From Osmia lignaria lignaria (lineage: Eukaryota; Arthropoda; Insecta; Hymenoptera; Megachilidae), in NCBI RefSeq assembly GCF_051020975.1, contig NW_027478159.1, positions 17,500,501 through 17,564,500 of the forward strand: 64,000 nt of DNA, in the 5' to 3' direction. The notes under the pieces were generated by a model. It was not told where the DNA came from, ran no database searches, and saw nothing but the letters and a program-made list of their open reading frames with translations. Shown one piece after another: positions 1-13,195 of the stretch. Numbering within the stretch: the stretch's first letter is position 1; each line of letters opens with the position of its first letter. Position numbers and translations under genes: made by a program.

Positions 1-96
1 TATCTCGGAAACGAAGCGAGCTATGGCAAAATGTTAAGAGACCTTTTTTGTAGAGAATTAAGTTTCCTACTTTTTATGTTCTATGATATTTTTTGA
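1..96. repeat. Left-edge partial monomer (3' part)
   Basis: This is the last 96 bp of a unit cut by the window edge. It starts at TATCTCGGAAACGAAGCGAG and runs to the base before the TCA of the TGATCA site. It matches 3221-3316, so it belongs to the 3,220-bp duplication that covers the start of the window. Confidence 0.93.
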
Positions 97-1921
97 TCAG
101 ATGCGTAGTTCTCGAGATATATCGAGATATTTAAAAGTTCCGAAGACGCACCAACATAATAGAGATACAGAAACACCGTGGCCCCTTTCTTTGAGATAAC
201 TGTGCACTAGTGCGAGCCGCAAATGCCACTTCCAGCTTAGCTGTGCAGAAGAAGAACAACAAGAAGAAGAAATATCTCGAAATATGTCCGTCAGGCCCCT
301 TCCCTTGAGATGTATGTGCAAATATCTCGGAAACGAAGCGAGCTATGGCAAAATGTTAAGAAACCGTTTTTGTAGAGAATTAAGTTTCCTACTTTTTATG
401 TTCTATGATATTTTTTGATCAGACGCGTAGTTCTCGAGATATATCAAGATATTTAAAAGTTCCGAAGCCGCACCAACATAATAGAGATACAGAAACACCG
501 TGGCCCCTTTCTTTGAGATAACTCTGCACTATTGCGAGCTGCAAATGCCACTTCCAGCTTAGCTGTGCAGAAGAAGAACAACAAGAAGAAGAAATATCTC
601 GAAATATGTCCGTCAGGCCCCATCCCTTGAGATAAATCTGCAAATATCTCGGAAACGAAGAGAGCTATGGCAAAATGTTAAGCGACCTTTTTTGTAGAGA
701 ATTAAGTTTCCTACTTTTCATGTTCTATGATATTTTTTGATCAGATGCGTAGTTCTCGAGATATATCAAGATATTTAAAAGTTCCGAAGCCGCACCAACA
801 TAATAGAGATACAGAAACACCGTGTCCCCTTTCTTTGAGATAACTCTGCACTATTGCGAGCTGGAAATGCCACTTCCAGTTTAGCTGTGCAGAAGAAGAA
901 CAACAAGAAGAAGAAATATCTCGAAATATGTCCGTTAGGCCCCTTCCCTTGAGATAAATCTGCAAATATCTCGGAAACGAAGCGAGCTATGGCAAAATGT
1001 TGAGAGACCTTTTTTGTAGAGAATTAAGTTTCCTACTTTTTATGATCTATGATATTTTTTGATCAGATGCGTAGTTCTCGAGATATATCAAGATATTTAA
1101 AAGTTCCGAAGCTGCACCAACATAATAGAGATACAGAAACACCGTGGCCCCTTTCTTTGAGATAACTCTGTACTATTGCGAGCTGCAAATGCCACTTCCA
1201 GCTTAGCTGTGCAGAGGAAGAACAACAAGAAGAAGAAATACCTCGAAATATGTCCGTCAGGCCAGTTCCTTTGAGTTGAATCTGCAAATATCTCGGAAAC
1301 GAAGCGAGCTATGGCAAAATGTTAAGAGACCTTTTTTGTAGAGAATTATGTTTCCTACAATTTATGTTCTATGATATTTTTTGATCAGAAGCGTAGTTTT
1401 CGAGATATATCGAGATATTTAAAAGTTCCGAAGCCGCAGCAACATAATAGAGATACAGAAACACCGTGGCCCCTTTCTTTGAGATAACTCTGCACTAGTG
1501 CGAGCCGCAAATGCCACTTCCAGCTTAGCTGTGCAGAAGAAGAACAACAAGAAGAAGAAATATCTCGAAATATGTCCGTCAGGCCCCTTCCCTTGAGATA
1601 AATCTGCACATAACTCGGAAACGAAGCGAGCTATGGCAAAATGTGAAGAGACCTTTTGTGTAGAGAATTAAGTTTCCTACTTTTTATGTTCTATGATATT
1701 TTTTGATCAGATGCGTAGTTCTCGAGATATATCAAGATATTTAAAAGTTCCGAAGCTGCACCAACATAATAGAGGTACAGAAACACCGTGGCCTCTTTCT
1801 TTGAGATAACTCTGCACTATTGCGAGCTGCAAATGCCACTTCGAGCTTAGCTGTGCAGAAGAAGAACAACAAGAAGAAGAAATATCTCGAAATATGTCCG
1901 TCAGACCCCTTCCCTTGAGAT
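1..1921. repeat. 10-monomer-offset duplication, copy 1
   Basis: This stretch matches 3221-5141 at an offset of 3,220 bp (10 x 322). I noticed only one difference: GTGTCCCC near 800 against GTGGCCCC in the other copy. The shared private variants include AGAGAGCTATGG near 660, CTTTTCATG near 715, ATGATCTATG near 1045 and ATACCTCG near 1240. The left end lies outside the window. The right end is a junction between 1906 and 1921 with another duplicated block. Confidence 0.88.
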
Positions 1922-4900
1922 AAATCTGCAAATATCTCGGAAACGAAGCGAGCTATGGCAAAATGTTAAGCGACTTTATTTGTAGAGAATTATGTTTCCT
2001 ACTTTTTACGTTCTATGATATTTTTTAATCAGATGCGTAGTTCTCGAGATATATAAAGATATTTTAAAGTTCCGAAGCCGCACCAACATAATAGAGATAC
2101 AGAAACACCGTGGCCCCTTTCTTCGAGATAACTCTGCACTATTGCGAGCTGCAAATGCCACTTCCAGCTTAGCTGTGCAGAGGACGAACAACAAGAAGAA
2201 GAAATATCTCGAAATATGTCCGTCAGGCCAGTTCCTTTGAGCTGAATCTGCAAATATCTCGGAAACGAAGCGAGCTATGGCAAAATGTTAAGAGACGTTT
2301 TTTGTAGAGAATTATGTTTCGTACAATTTATGTTCTATGATATTTTTTGATCAGAAGCGTAGTTTTCGAGATATATCGAGATATTTAAAAGTTCCGAAGA
2401 CGCACCAACATAATAGAGATACAGAAACACCGTGGCCCCTTTCTTTGAGATAACTGTGCACTAGTGCGAGCCGCAAATGCCACTTCCAGCTTAGCTGTGC
2501 AGAAGAAGAACAACAAGAAGAAGAAATATCTCGAAATATGTTCGTCAGGCCCCTTCCCTTGAGATATATCTGCAAATATCTCGGAAACGAAGCGAGCTAT
2601 GGCAAAATGTTAAGAGACCGTTTTTGTAGAGAATTAAGTTTCCTACTTTTTATGTTCTATGATATTTTTTGATCAGACGCGTAGTTCTCGAGATATATCA
2701 AGATATTTAAAAGTTCCGAAGCCGCACCAACATAATAGAGATACAGAAACACCGTGGCCCCTTTCTTTGAGATAACTCTGCACTATTGCGAGCTGCAAAT
2801 GCCACTTCCAGCTTAGCTGTGCAGAAGAAGAACAACAAGAAGAAGAAATATCTCGAAAAATGTCCGTCAGGCCCCTTCCCTTGAGATAAATCTGCAAATA
2901 TCTCGGAAACGAAGCGAGCTATGGCAAAATGTTAAGAGACCTTTTTTGTAGAGAATTAAGTTTCCTACTTTTTATGTTCTATGATATTTTTTGATCAGAT
3001 GCGTAGTTCTCGAGATATATCAAGATATTTAAAAGTTCCGAAGCCGCACCAACATAATAGAGATACAGAAACACCGTGGCCCCTTTCTTTGAGACAACTC
3101 TGCACTATTGCGAGCTGGAAATGCCACTTCCAGTTTAGCTGTGCAGAAGAAGAACAACAAGAAGAAGAAATATCTCGAAATATGTCCGTTAGGCCCCTTC
3201 CCTTGAGATAAATCTGCAAATATCTCGGAAACGAAGCGAGCTATGGCAAAATGTTAAGAGACCTTTTTTGTAGAGAATTAAGTTTCCTACTTTTTATGTT
3301 CTATGATATTTTTTGATCAGATGCGTAGTTCTCGAGATATATCGAGATATTTAAAAGTTCCGAAGACGCACCAACATAATAGAGATACAGAAACACCGTG
3401 GCCCCTTTCTTTGAGATAACTGTGCACTAGTGCGAGCCGCAAATGCCACTTCCAGCTTAGCTGTGCAGAAGAAGAACAACAAGAAGAAGAAATATCTCGA
3501 AATATGTCCGTCAGGCCCCTTCCCTTGAGATGTATGTGCAAATATCTCGGAAACGAAGCGAGCTATGGCAAAATGTTAAGAAACCGTTTTTGTAGAGAAT
3601 TAAGTTTCCTACTTTTTATGTTCTATGATATTTTTTGATCAGACGCGTAGTTCTCGAGATATATCAAGATATTTAAAAGTTCCGAAGCCGCACCAACATA
3701 ATAGAGATACAGAAACACCGTGGCCCCTTTCTTTGAGATAACTCTGCACTATTGCGAGCTGCAAATGCCACTTCCAGCTTAGCTGTGCAGAAGAAGAACA
3801 ACAAGAAGAAGAAATATCTCGAAATATGTCCGTCAGGCCCCATCCCTTGAGATAAATCTGCAAATATCTCGGAAACGAAGAGAGCTATGGCAAAATGTTA
3901 AGCGACCTTTTTTGTAGAGAATTAAGTTTCCTACTTTTCATGTTCTATGATATTTTTTGATCAGATGCGTAGTTCTCGAGATATATCAAGATATTTAAAA
4001 GTTCCGAAGCCGCACCAACATAATAGAGATACAGAAACACCGTGGCCCCTTTCTTTGAGATAACTCTGCACTATTGCGAGCTGGAAATGCCACTTCCAGT
4101 TTAGCTGTGCAGAAGAAGAACAACAAGAAGAAGAAATATCTCGAAATATGTCCGTTAGGCCCCTTCCCTTGAGATAAATCTGCAAATATCTCGGAAACGA
4201 AGCGAGCTATGGCAAAATGTTGAGAGACCTTTTTTGTAGAGAATTAAGTTTCCTACTTTTTATGATCTATGATATTTTTTGATCAGATGCGTAGTTCTCG
4301 AGATATATCAAGATATTTAAAAGTTCCGAAGCTGCACCAACATAATAGAGATACAGAAACACCGTGGCCCCTTTCTTTGAGATAACTCTGTACTATTGCG
4401 AGCTGCAAATGCCACTTCCAGCTTAGCTGTGCAGAGGAAGAACAACAAGAAGAAGAAATACCTCGAAATATGTCCGTCAGGCCAGTTCCTTTGAGTTGAA
4501 TCTGCAAATATCTCGGAAACGAAGCGAGCTATGGCAAAATGTTAAGAGACCTTTTTTGTAGAGAATTATGTTTCCTACAATTTATGTTCTATGATATTTT
4601 TTGATCAGAAGCGTAGTTTTCGAGATATATCGAGATATTTAAAAGTTCCGAAGCCGCAGCAACATAATAGAGATACAGAAACACCGTGGCCCCTTTCTTT
4701 GAGATAACTCTGCACTAGTGCGAGCCGCAAATGCCACTTCCAGCTTAGCTGTGCAGAAGAAGAACAACAAGAAGAAGAAATATCTCGAAATATGTCCGTC
4801 AGGCCCCTTCCCTTGAGATAAATCTGCACATAACTCGGAAACGAAGCGAGCTATGGCAAAATGTGAAGAGACCTTTTGTGTAGAGAATTAAGTTTCCTAC

Positions 4901-5239
4901 TTTTTATGTTCTATGATATTTTTTGATCAGATGCGTAGTTCTCGAGATATATCAAGATATTTAAAAGTTCCGAAGCTGCACCAACATAATAGAGGTACAG
5001 AAACACCGTGGCCTCTTTCTTTGAGATAACTCTGCACTATTGCGAGCTGCAAATGCCACTTCGAGCTTAGCTGTGCAGAAGAAGAACAACAAGAAGAAGA
5101 AATATCTCGAAATATGTCCGTCAGACCCCTTCCCTTGAGATGAATCTGCAAATATCTCGGGAACGAAGCGAGCTATGGCAAAATGTTAAGAGACCTTTTT
5201 TGTAGAGAATAATGTTTCCTACAATTTACGTTCTATGAT

Positions 5240-7493
5240 GTTTTTTGATCAGAAGCGTAGTTCTCGAGATATATCAAGATATTTAAAAGTTCCGAAGCCG
5301 CACCAACATAATAGAGATACAGAAACACCGTGGCCCCTTTCTTTGAGATAACTCTGCACTAGTGCGAGCCGCAAATGCCACTTCCAGCTTAGCTGTGCAG
5401 AAGAAGAACAACAAGAAGAAGAAATATCTCGAAATATGTCCGTCAGGCCCCTTCCCTTGAGATAAATATGCAAATATCTCGGAAACGAAGCGAGCTATGG
5501 CAAAATGTTAAGAGACCTTTTTTGTAGAGAATTAAGTTTCCTACTTTTTATGTTCTATGATATTTTTTGATCAGATGCGTAGTTCTCGAGATATATCAAG
5601 ATATTTAAAAGTTCCGAAGCCGCACCAACATAATAGAGATACAGAAACACCGTGGCCCCTTTCCTTGAGATAACTCTGCACTATTGCGAGCTGCAAATGC
5701 CACTTCCAGCTTAGCTGTGCAGAGGAAGAACAACAAGAAGAAGAAATATCTCGAAATATGTCCGTCAGGCCAGTTCCTTTGAGTTGAATCTGCAAATATC
5801 TCGGAAACGAAGCGAGCTATGGCAAAATGTTAAGAGACCTTTTTTGTAGAGAATTATGTTTCCTACAATTTATCTTCTATGATATTTTTTGTTCAGAAGC
5901 GTAGTTTTCGAGATATATCGAGATATTTAAAAGTTCCGAAGCCGCACCAACATAATAGAGATACAGAAACACCGTGGCCCCTTTCTTTGAGATAACTCTG
6001 CACTAGTGCGAGCCGCAAATGCCACTTCCAGCTTAGCTGTGCAGAAGAAGAACAACAATAAGAAGAAGTATCTCGAAATATGTCCGTCAGGCCCGTTCCT
6101 TTGAGCTGAATCTGCAAATATCTCGGAAACGAAGCGAGCTATGGCAAAATGTTAAGAGACGTTTTTTGTAGAGAATTATGTTTCCTACAATTTATGTTCT
6201 ATGATATTTTTTGATCAGAAGCGTAGTTTTCGAGATATATCGAGATATTTAAAAGTTCCGAAGCCGCACCAACATAATAGAGATACAGAAACACCGTGGC
6301 CCCTTTCTTTGAGATAACTCTGCACTAGTGCGAGCCGCAAATGCCACTTCCAGCTTAGCTGTGCAGAAGAAGAACAACGAGAAGAAGAAATATCTCGAAA
6401 TATGTCCGTCAGGCCCCTTCCCTTGAGATAAATCTGCAGATATCTCGGAAACGAAGCGAGCTATGGCAAAATGTGAAGAGACCTTTTGTGTAGAGAATTA
6501 AGTTTCCTACTTTTTATCTTCTATGATATTTTTTGATCAGATGCGTAGTTCTCGGGATATATCAAGATATTTAAAAGTTCCGAAGCCGCACCAACATAAT
6601 AGAGATACAGAAACACCGTGGCCCCTTTCTTTGAGATAACTCTGCACTATTGCGAGCTGCAAATGCCACTTCCAGCTTAGCTGTGCAGAAGAAGAACAAC
6701 AAGAAGAAGAAATATCTCGAAATATGTCCGTCAGGCCCCTTCCCTTGAGATAAATCTGCAAATATCTCGGAAACGAAGCGAGCTATGGCAAAATGTTAAG
6801 CGACTTTATTTGTAGAGAATTATGTTTCCTACTTTTTACGTTCTATGATATTTTTTAATCAGATGCGTAGTTCTCGAGATATATAAAGATATTTTAAAGT
6901 TCCGAAGCCGCACCAACATAATAGAGATACAGAAACACCGTGGCCCCTTTCTTCGAGATAACTCTGCACTATTGCGAGCTGCAAATGCCACTTCCAGCTT
7001 AGCTGTGCAGAGGAAGAACAACAAGAAGAAGAAATATCTCGAAATATGTCCGTCAGGCCAGTTCCTTTGAGCTGAATCTGCAAATATCTCGGAAACGAAG
7101 CGAGCTATGGCAAAATGTTAAGAGACGTTTTTTGTAGAGAATTATGTTTCGTACAATTTATGTTCTATGATATTTTTTGATCAGAAGCGTAGTTTTCGAG
7201 ATATATCGAGATATTTAAAAGTTCCGAAGACGCACCAACATAATAGAGATACAGAAACACCGTGGCCCCTTTCTTTGAGATAACTGTGCACTAGTGCGAG
7301 CCGCAAATGCCACTTCCAGCTTAGCTGTGCAGAAGAAGCACAACAAGAAGAAGAAATATCTCGAAATATGTTCGTCAGGCCCCTTCCCTTGAGATATATC
7401 TGCAAATATCTCGGAAACGAAGCGAGCTATGGCAAAATGTTAAGAGACCGTTTTTGTAGAGAATTAAGTTTCCTACTTTTTATGTTCTATGAT
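5240..7493. repeat. 7-monomer tandem duplication, copy 1 (2,254 bp)
   Basis: This block matches 7494-9747 at an offset of 2,254 bp (7 x 322). I noticed no difference in the private variants checked: GATGTTTTTTG at the left end, TTTCCTTGAG, AACAATAAGAAG, AACGAGAAGAAG, TTCTCGGGATAT, GATTTTTTAATCAG-like changes in the sixth unit, and GAAGCACAAC in the seventh. The left breakpoint lies between 5229 and 5240. Such identity implies a very recent event, or collapse or duplication during assembly. Confidence 0.88.
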
Positions 7494-9747
7494 GTTTTTT
7501 GATCAGAAGCGTAGTTCTCGAGATATATCAAGATATTTAAAAGTTCCGAAGCCGCACCAACATAATAGAGATACAGAAACACCGTGGCCCCTTTCTTTGA
7601 GATAACTCTGCACTAGTGCGAGCCGCAAATGCCACTTCCAGCTTAGCTGTGCAGAAGAAGAACAACAAGAAGAAGAAATATCTCGAAATATGTCCGTCAG
7701 GCCCCTTCCCTTGAGATAAATATGCAAATATCTCGGAAACGAAGCGAGCTATGGCAAAATGTTAAGAGACCTTTTTTGTAGAGAATTAAGTTTCCTACTT
7801 TTTATGTTCTATGATATTTTTTGATCAGATGCGTAGTTCTCGAGATATATCAAGATATTTAAAAGTTCCGAAGCCGCACCAACATAATAGAGATACAGAA
7901 ACACCGTGGCCCCTTTCCTTGAGATAACTCTGCACTATTGCGAGCTGCAAATGCCACTTCCAGCTTAGCTGTGCAGAGGAAGAACAACAAGAAGAAGAAA
8001 TATCTCGAAATATGTCCGTCAGGCCAGTTCCTTTGAGTTGAATCTGCAAATATCTCGGAAACGAAGCGAGCTATGGCAAAATGTTAAGAGACCTTTTTTG
8101 TAGAGAATTATGTTTCCTACAATTTATCTTCTATGATATTTTTTGTTCAGAAGCGTAGTTTTCGAGATATATCGAGATATTTAAAAGTTCCGAAGCCGCA
8201 CCAACATAATAGAGATACAGAAACACCGTGGCCCCTTTCTTTGAGATAACTCTGCACTAGTGCGAGCCGCAAATGCCACTTCCAGCTTAGCTGTGCAGAA
8301 GAAGAACAACAATAAGAAGAAGTATCTCGAAATATGTCCGTCAGGCCCGTTCCTTTGAGCTGAATCTGCAAATATCTCGGAAACGAAGCGAGCTATGGCA
8401 AAATGTTAAGAGACGTTTTTTGTAGAGAATTATGTTTCCTACAATTTATGTTCTATGATATTTTTTGATCAGAAGCGTAGTTTTCGAGATATATCGAGAT
8501 ATTTAAAAGTTCCGAAGCCGCACCAACATAATAGAGATACAGAAACACCGTGGCCCCTTTCTTTGAGATAACTCTGCACTAGTGCGAGCCGCAAATGCCA
8601 CTTCCAGCTTAGCTGTGCAGAAGAAGAACAACGAGAAGAAGAAATATCTCGAAATATGTCCGTCAGGCCCCTTCCCTTGAGATAAATCTGCAGATATCTC
8701 GGAAACGAAGCGAGCTATGGCAAAATGTGAAGAGACCTTTTGTGTAGAGAATTAAGTTTCCTACTTTTTATCTTCTATGATATTTTTTGATCAGATGCGT
8801 AGTTCTCGGGATATATCAAGATATTTAAAAGTTCCGAAGCCGCACCAACATAATAGAGATACAGAAACACCGTGGCCCCTTTCTTTGAGATAACTCTGCA
8901 CTATTGCGAGCTGCAAATGCCACTTCCAGCTTAGCTGTGCAGAAGAAGAACAACAAGAAGAAGAAATATCTCGAAATATGTCCGTCAGGCCCCTTCCCTT
9001 GAGATAAATCTGCAAATATCTCGGAAACGAAGCGAGCTATGGCAAAATGTTAAGCGACTTTATTTGTAGAGAATTATGTTTCCTACTTTTTACGTTCTAT
9101 GATATTTTTTAATCAGATGCGTAGTTCTCGAGATATATAAAGATATTTTAAAGTTCCGAAGCCGCACCAACATAATAGAGATACAGAAACACCGTGGCCC
9201 CTTTCTTCGAGATAACTCTGCACTATTGCGAGCTGCAAATGCCACTTCCAGCTTAGCTGTGCAGAGGAAGAACAACAAGAAGAAGAAATATCTCGAAATA
9301 TGTCCGTCAGGCCAGTTCCTTTGAGCTGAATCTGCAAATATCTCGGAAACGAAGCGAGCTATGGCAAAATGTTAAGAGACGTTTTTTGTAGAGAATTATG
9401 TTTCGTACAATTTATGTTCTATGATATTTTTTGATCAGAAGCGTAGTTTTCGAGATATATCGAGATATTTAAAAGTTCCGAAGACGCACCAACATAATAG
9501 AGATACAGAAACACCGTGGCCCCTTTCTTTGAGATAACTGTGCACTAGTGCGAGCCGCAAATGCCACTTCCAGCTTAGCTGTGCAGAAGAAGCACAACAA
9601 GAAGAAGAAATATCTCGAAATATGTTCGTCAGGCCCCTTCCCTTGAGATATATCTGCAAATATCTCGGAAACGAAGCGAGCTATGGCAAAATGTTAAGAG
9701 ACCGTTTTTGTAGAGAATTAAGTTTCCTACTTTTTATGTTCTATGAT
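7494..9747. repeat. 7-monomer tandem duplication, copy 2 (2,254 bp)
   Basis: This block follows copy 1 directly. It repeats all seven private unit signatures in the same order and ends where the sequence returns to the GATATTTTTTG form near 9747. The following units (9757, 10079) match 2673 and 2995, so the block sits inside an older duplicated segment. Confidence 0.88.
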
Positions 9748-10426
9748 ATTTTTTGATCAGACGCGTAGTTCTCGAGATATATCAAGATATTTAAAAGTTC
9801 CGAAGCCGCACCAACATAATAGAGATACAGAAACACCGTGGCCCCTTTCTTTGAGATAACTCTGCACTATTGCGAGCTGCAAATGCCACTTCCAGCTTAG
9901 CTGTGCAGAAGAAGAACAACAAGAAGAAGAAATATCTCGAAAAATGTCCGTCAGGCCCCTTCCCTTGAGATAAATCTGCAAATATCTCGGAAACGAAGCG
10001 AGCTATGGCAAAATGTTAAGAGACCTTTTTTGTAGAGAATTAAGTTTCCTACTTTTTATGTTCTATGATATTTTTTGATCAGATGCGTAGTTCTCGAGAT
10101 ATATCAAGATATTTAAAAGTTCCGAAGCCGCACCAACATAATAGAGATACAGAAACACCGTGGCCCCTTTCTTTGAGACAACTCTGCACTATTGCGAGCT
10201 GGAAATGCCACTTCCAGTTTAGCTGTGCAGAAGAAGAACAACAAGAAGAAGAAATATCTCGAAATATGTCCGTTAGGCCCCTTCCCTTGAGATAAATCTG
10301 CAAATATCTCGGAAACGAAGCGAGCTATGGCAAAATGTTAAGAGACCTTTTTTGTAGAGAATTAAGTTTCCTACTTTTTATGTTCTATGATATTTTTTGA
10401 TCAGATGCGTAGTTCTCGAGATATAT

Positions 10427-13195
10427 CAAGATATTTAAAAGTTCCTAAGCCGCACCAACATAATAGAGATACAGAAACACCGTGGCCCCTTTCTTTGAGA
10501 TAACTCTGCACTATTGCGAGCTGCAAATGCCACTTCCAGCTTAGCTGTGCAGAAGAAGAACAACAAGAAGAAGAAATATCTCGAAATATGTCCGTCAGGC
10601 CCCTTCCCTTGAGATATATCTGCAAATATCTCGGAAACGAAGCGAGCTATGGCAAAATCTTAAGAGACCTTTTTTGTAGAGAATTATGTTTCCTACAATT
10701 TAGGTTCTATGATATTTTTTGATCAGAAGCGTAGTTTTCGAGATATATCGAGATATTTAAAAGTTCCGAAGCCGCACCAACATAATAGAGATACAGAAAC
10801 ACCGTGGCCCCTTTCTTTGAGATAACTCTGCACTAGTGCGAGCCGCAAATGCCACTTCCAGCTTAGCTGTGCAGAAGAAGAACAACAAGAAGAAGAAATA
10901 TCTCGAAATATGTCCGTCAGGCCCCTTCCCTTGAGATAAATCTGCACATAACTCGGAAACGAAGCGAGCTATGGCAAAATGTGAAGAGACCTTTTGTGTA
11001 GAGAATTAAGATTCCTACTTTTTATCTTCTATGATATTTTTTGATCAGATGCGTAGTTCTCGAGATATATCAAGATATTTAAAAGTTCCGAAGCCGCACC
11101 AACATAATAGAGATACAGAAACACCGTGGCCCCTCTCTTTGAGATAACTCTGCACTATTGCGAGCTGCAAATGCCACTTCCAGCTTAGCTGTGCAGAGGA
11201 AGAACAACAAGAAGAAGAAATATCTCGAAATATGTCCGTCAGGCCCCTTCCCTTGAGATAAATCTGCAAATATCTCGGAAACGAAGCGAGCTATGGCAAA
11301 ATGTTAAGCGACTTTATTTGTAGAGAATTAAGTTTCCTACTTTTTACGTTCTATGATATTTTTTAATCAGATGCGTAGTTCTCGAGATATATAAAGATAT
11401 TTTAAAGTTCCGAAGCCGCACCAACATAATAGAGATACAGAAACACCGTGGCCCCTTTCTTCGAGATAACTCTGCACTATTGCGAGCTGCAAATGCCACT
11501 TCCAGCTTAGCTGTGCAGAAGAAGAACAACAAGAAGAAGAAATATCTCGAAATATGTCCGTCAGGCCCCTTCCCTTGAGATATATCTGCAAATATCTCGG
11601 AAACGAAGTGAGCTATGGCAAAATGTTAAGAGACCTTTTTTGTAGAGAATTATGTTTCCTACAATTTATGTTCTATGATATTTTTTGATCAGAAGCGTAG
11701 TTTTCGAGATATATCGAGATATTTAAAAGTTCCGAAGCCGCACCAACATAATAGAGATACAGAAACACCGTGGCCCCTTTCTTTGAGATAACTCTGCACG
11801 ATTGCGAGCTGGAAATGCCACTTCCAGTTTAGCTGTGCAGAAGAAGAACAACAAGAAGAAGAAATATCTCGAAATATGTCCATCAGGCCACTTCCCTTGA
11901 GATAAATCTGCAAATATCTCGGAAACGAAGCGAGCTATGGCAAAATGTTAAGAGACCTTTTTTGTAGAGAATTATGTTTCCTACCATTTATGTTCTATGA
12001 TATTTTTTGATCAGAAGCGTAGTTTTCGAGATATATCGAGATATTTAAAAGTTCCGAAGCCGCACCAACATAATAGAGATACAGAAACACCGTGGCCCCT
12101 TTCTTTCAGATAACTATGCACTATTGCGAGCTGTAAATGCCACTTCCAGCTTAGCTGTGCAGAAGAAGAACAACAAGAAGAAGAAATATCTCGAAATATG
12201 TCCGTCAGGCCCCTTACCTTGAGATAAATCTGCAAATATCTCGGAAACGAAGCGAGCTATGGCAAAATCTTACGAGACTTTTTTGTAGAGAATTAAGTTT
12301 CCTACTTTTTATGTTCTATGATATTTTTTGATCAGATGCGTAGCTCTCGAGATATATCAAGATATTTAAAAGTTCCGAAGCCGCACCAACATAATAGAGA
12401 TACAGAAACACCGTGGCCCCTTTCTTTGAGATAACTCTGTACTATTGCGAGCTGGAAATGCCACTTCCAGTTTAGCTGTGCAGAAGAAGAACAACAAGAA
12501 GAAGAAATATCTCGAAATATGTCCGTTAGGCCCCTTCCCTTGAGATGAATCTGCAAATATCTCGGAAACGAAGCGAGCTATGGCAAAATGTTAAGAGACG
12601 TTTTTTGTAGAGAATTATGTTTCCTACAATTTATGTTCTATGATATTTTTTGATCAGAAGCGTAGTTTTCGAGATATATCAAGATATTTAAAAGTTCCGA
12701 AGCCGCACCAACATAATAGAGATACAGAAACACCGTGGCCCCTCTCTTTGAGATAACTCTGCACTATTGCGAGCTGGAAATGCCACTTCCAGTTTAGCTG
12801 TGCAGAAGAAGAACAACAAGAAGAAGAAATATCTCGAAATATGTCCGTCAGGCCACTTCCCTTGAGATAAATCTGCAAATATCTCGGAAACGAAGCGAGC
12901 TATGGCAAAATGTTAAGAGACCTTTTTTGTAGAGAATTATGTTTCCTACAATTTATGTTCTATGATATTTTTTGATCAGAAGCGTAGTTTTCGAGATATA
13001 TCGAGATATTTAAAAGTTCCGAAGCCGCACCAACATAATAGAGATACAGAAACACCGTGGCCCCTTTCTTTGAGATAACTCTGCACTATTGCGAGCTGCA
13101 AATGCCACTTCCAGCTTAGCTGTGCAGAGGAAGAACAACAAGAAGAAGAAATATCTCGAAATATATCCGTCAGGCCAGTTCCTTTGAGCTGAATC
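10427..13195. repeat. Mixed monomers without a long nearby duplicate
   Basis: Eight to nine units of a, b, x, y, z and q classes. The units at 10723, 11045 and 11367 resemble 1385/4605, 1707/6537 and 2029/6859 (for example TGCACATAACTCGG near 10945 as at 1605, and the altered TTTTTAATCAG start at 11360), so this looks like an older, diverged relative of the 1-10 kb block. It contains one of the two 321-bp units (12011-12331). Confidence 0.7.
12011..12331. repeat. 321-bp monomer with a one-base deletion
   Basis: The usual GAGACCTTTTTTG reads GAGACTTTTTTG near 12276-12285, so one C is missing. The same unit also has ATCTTACGAGAC in place of the usual ATGTTAAGAGAC. From here on the unit register is shifted by one base. 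The related units at 14586 and 15874 (shared TTTCAGATAACTATGC and CCCTTACCTTG) are full length, so the deletion is private to this unit. Confidence 0.9.

Larger units (their letters stand above)
3221..10426. repeat. 10-monomer-offset duplication, copy 2, enlarged to 22 monomers
   Basis: Units 3317-5248 match 97-2028. After them come five units (5249-6858) absent from copy 1, then units matching 2029 and 2351, then a 7-monomer duplication, and finally units at 9757 and 10079 that match 2673 and 2995 (offset 7,084 = 22 x 322). The shared marks in the last part include CTCGAAAAATG near 2855 and 9940, and TTGAGACAACTC near 3090 and 10175. Simplest reading: an ancestral 15-monomer block was duplicated, copy 1 lost five monomers and copy 2 gained seven. 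Agreement ends near 3342/10426. Confidence 0.75.
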
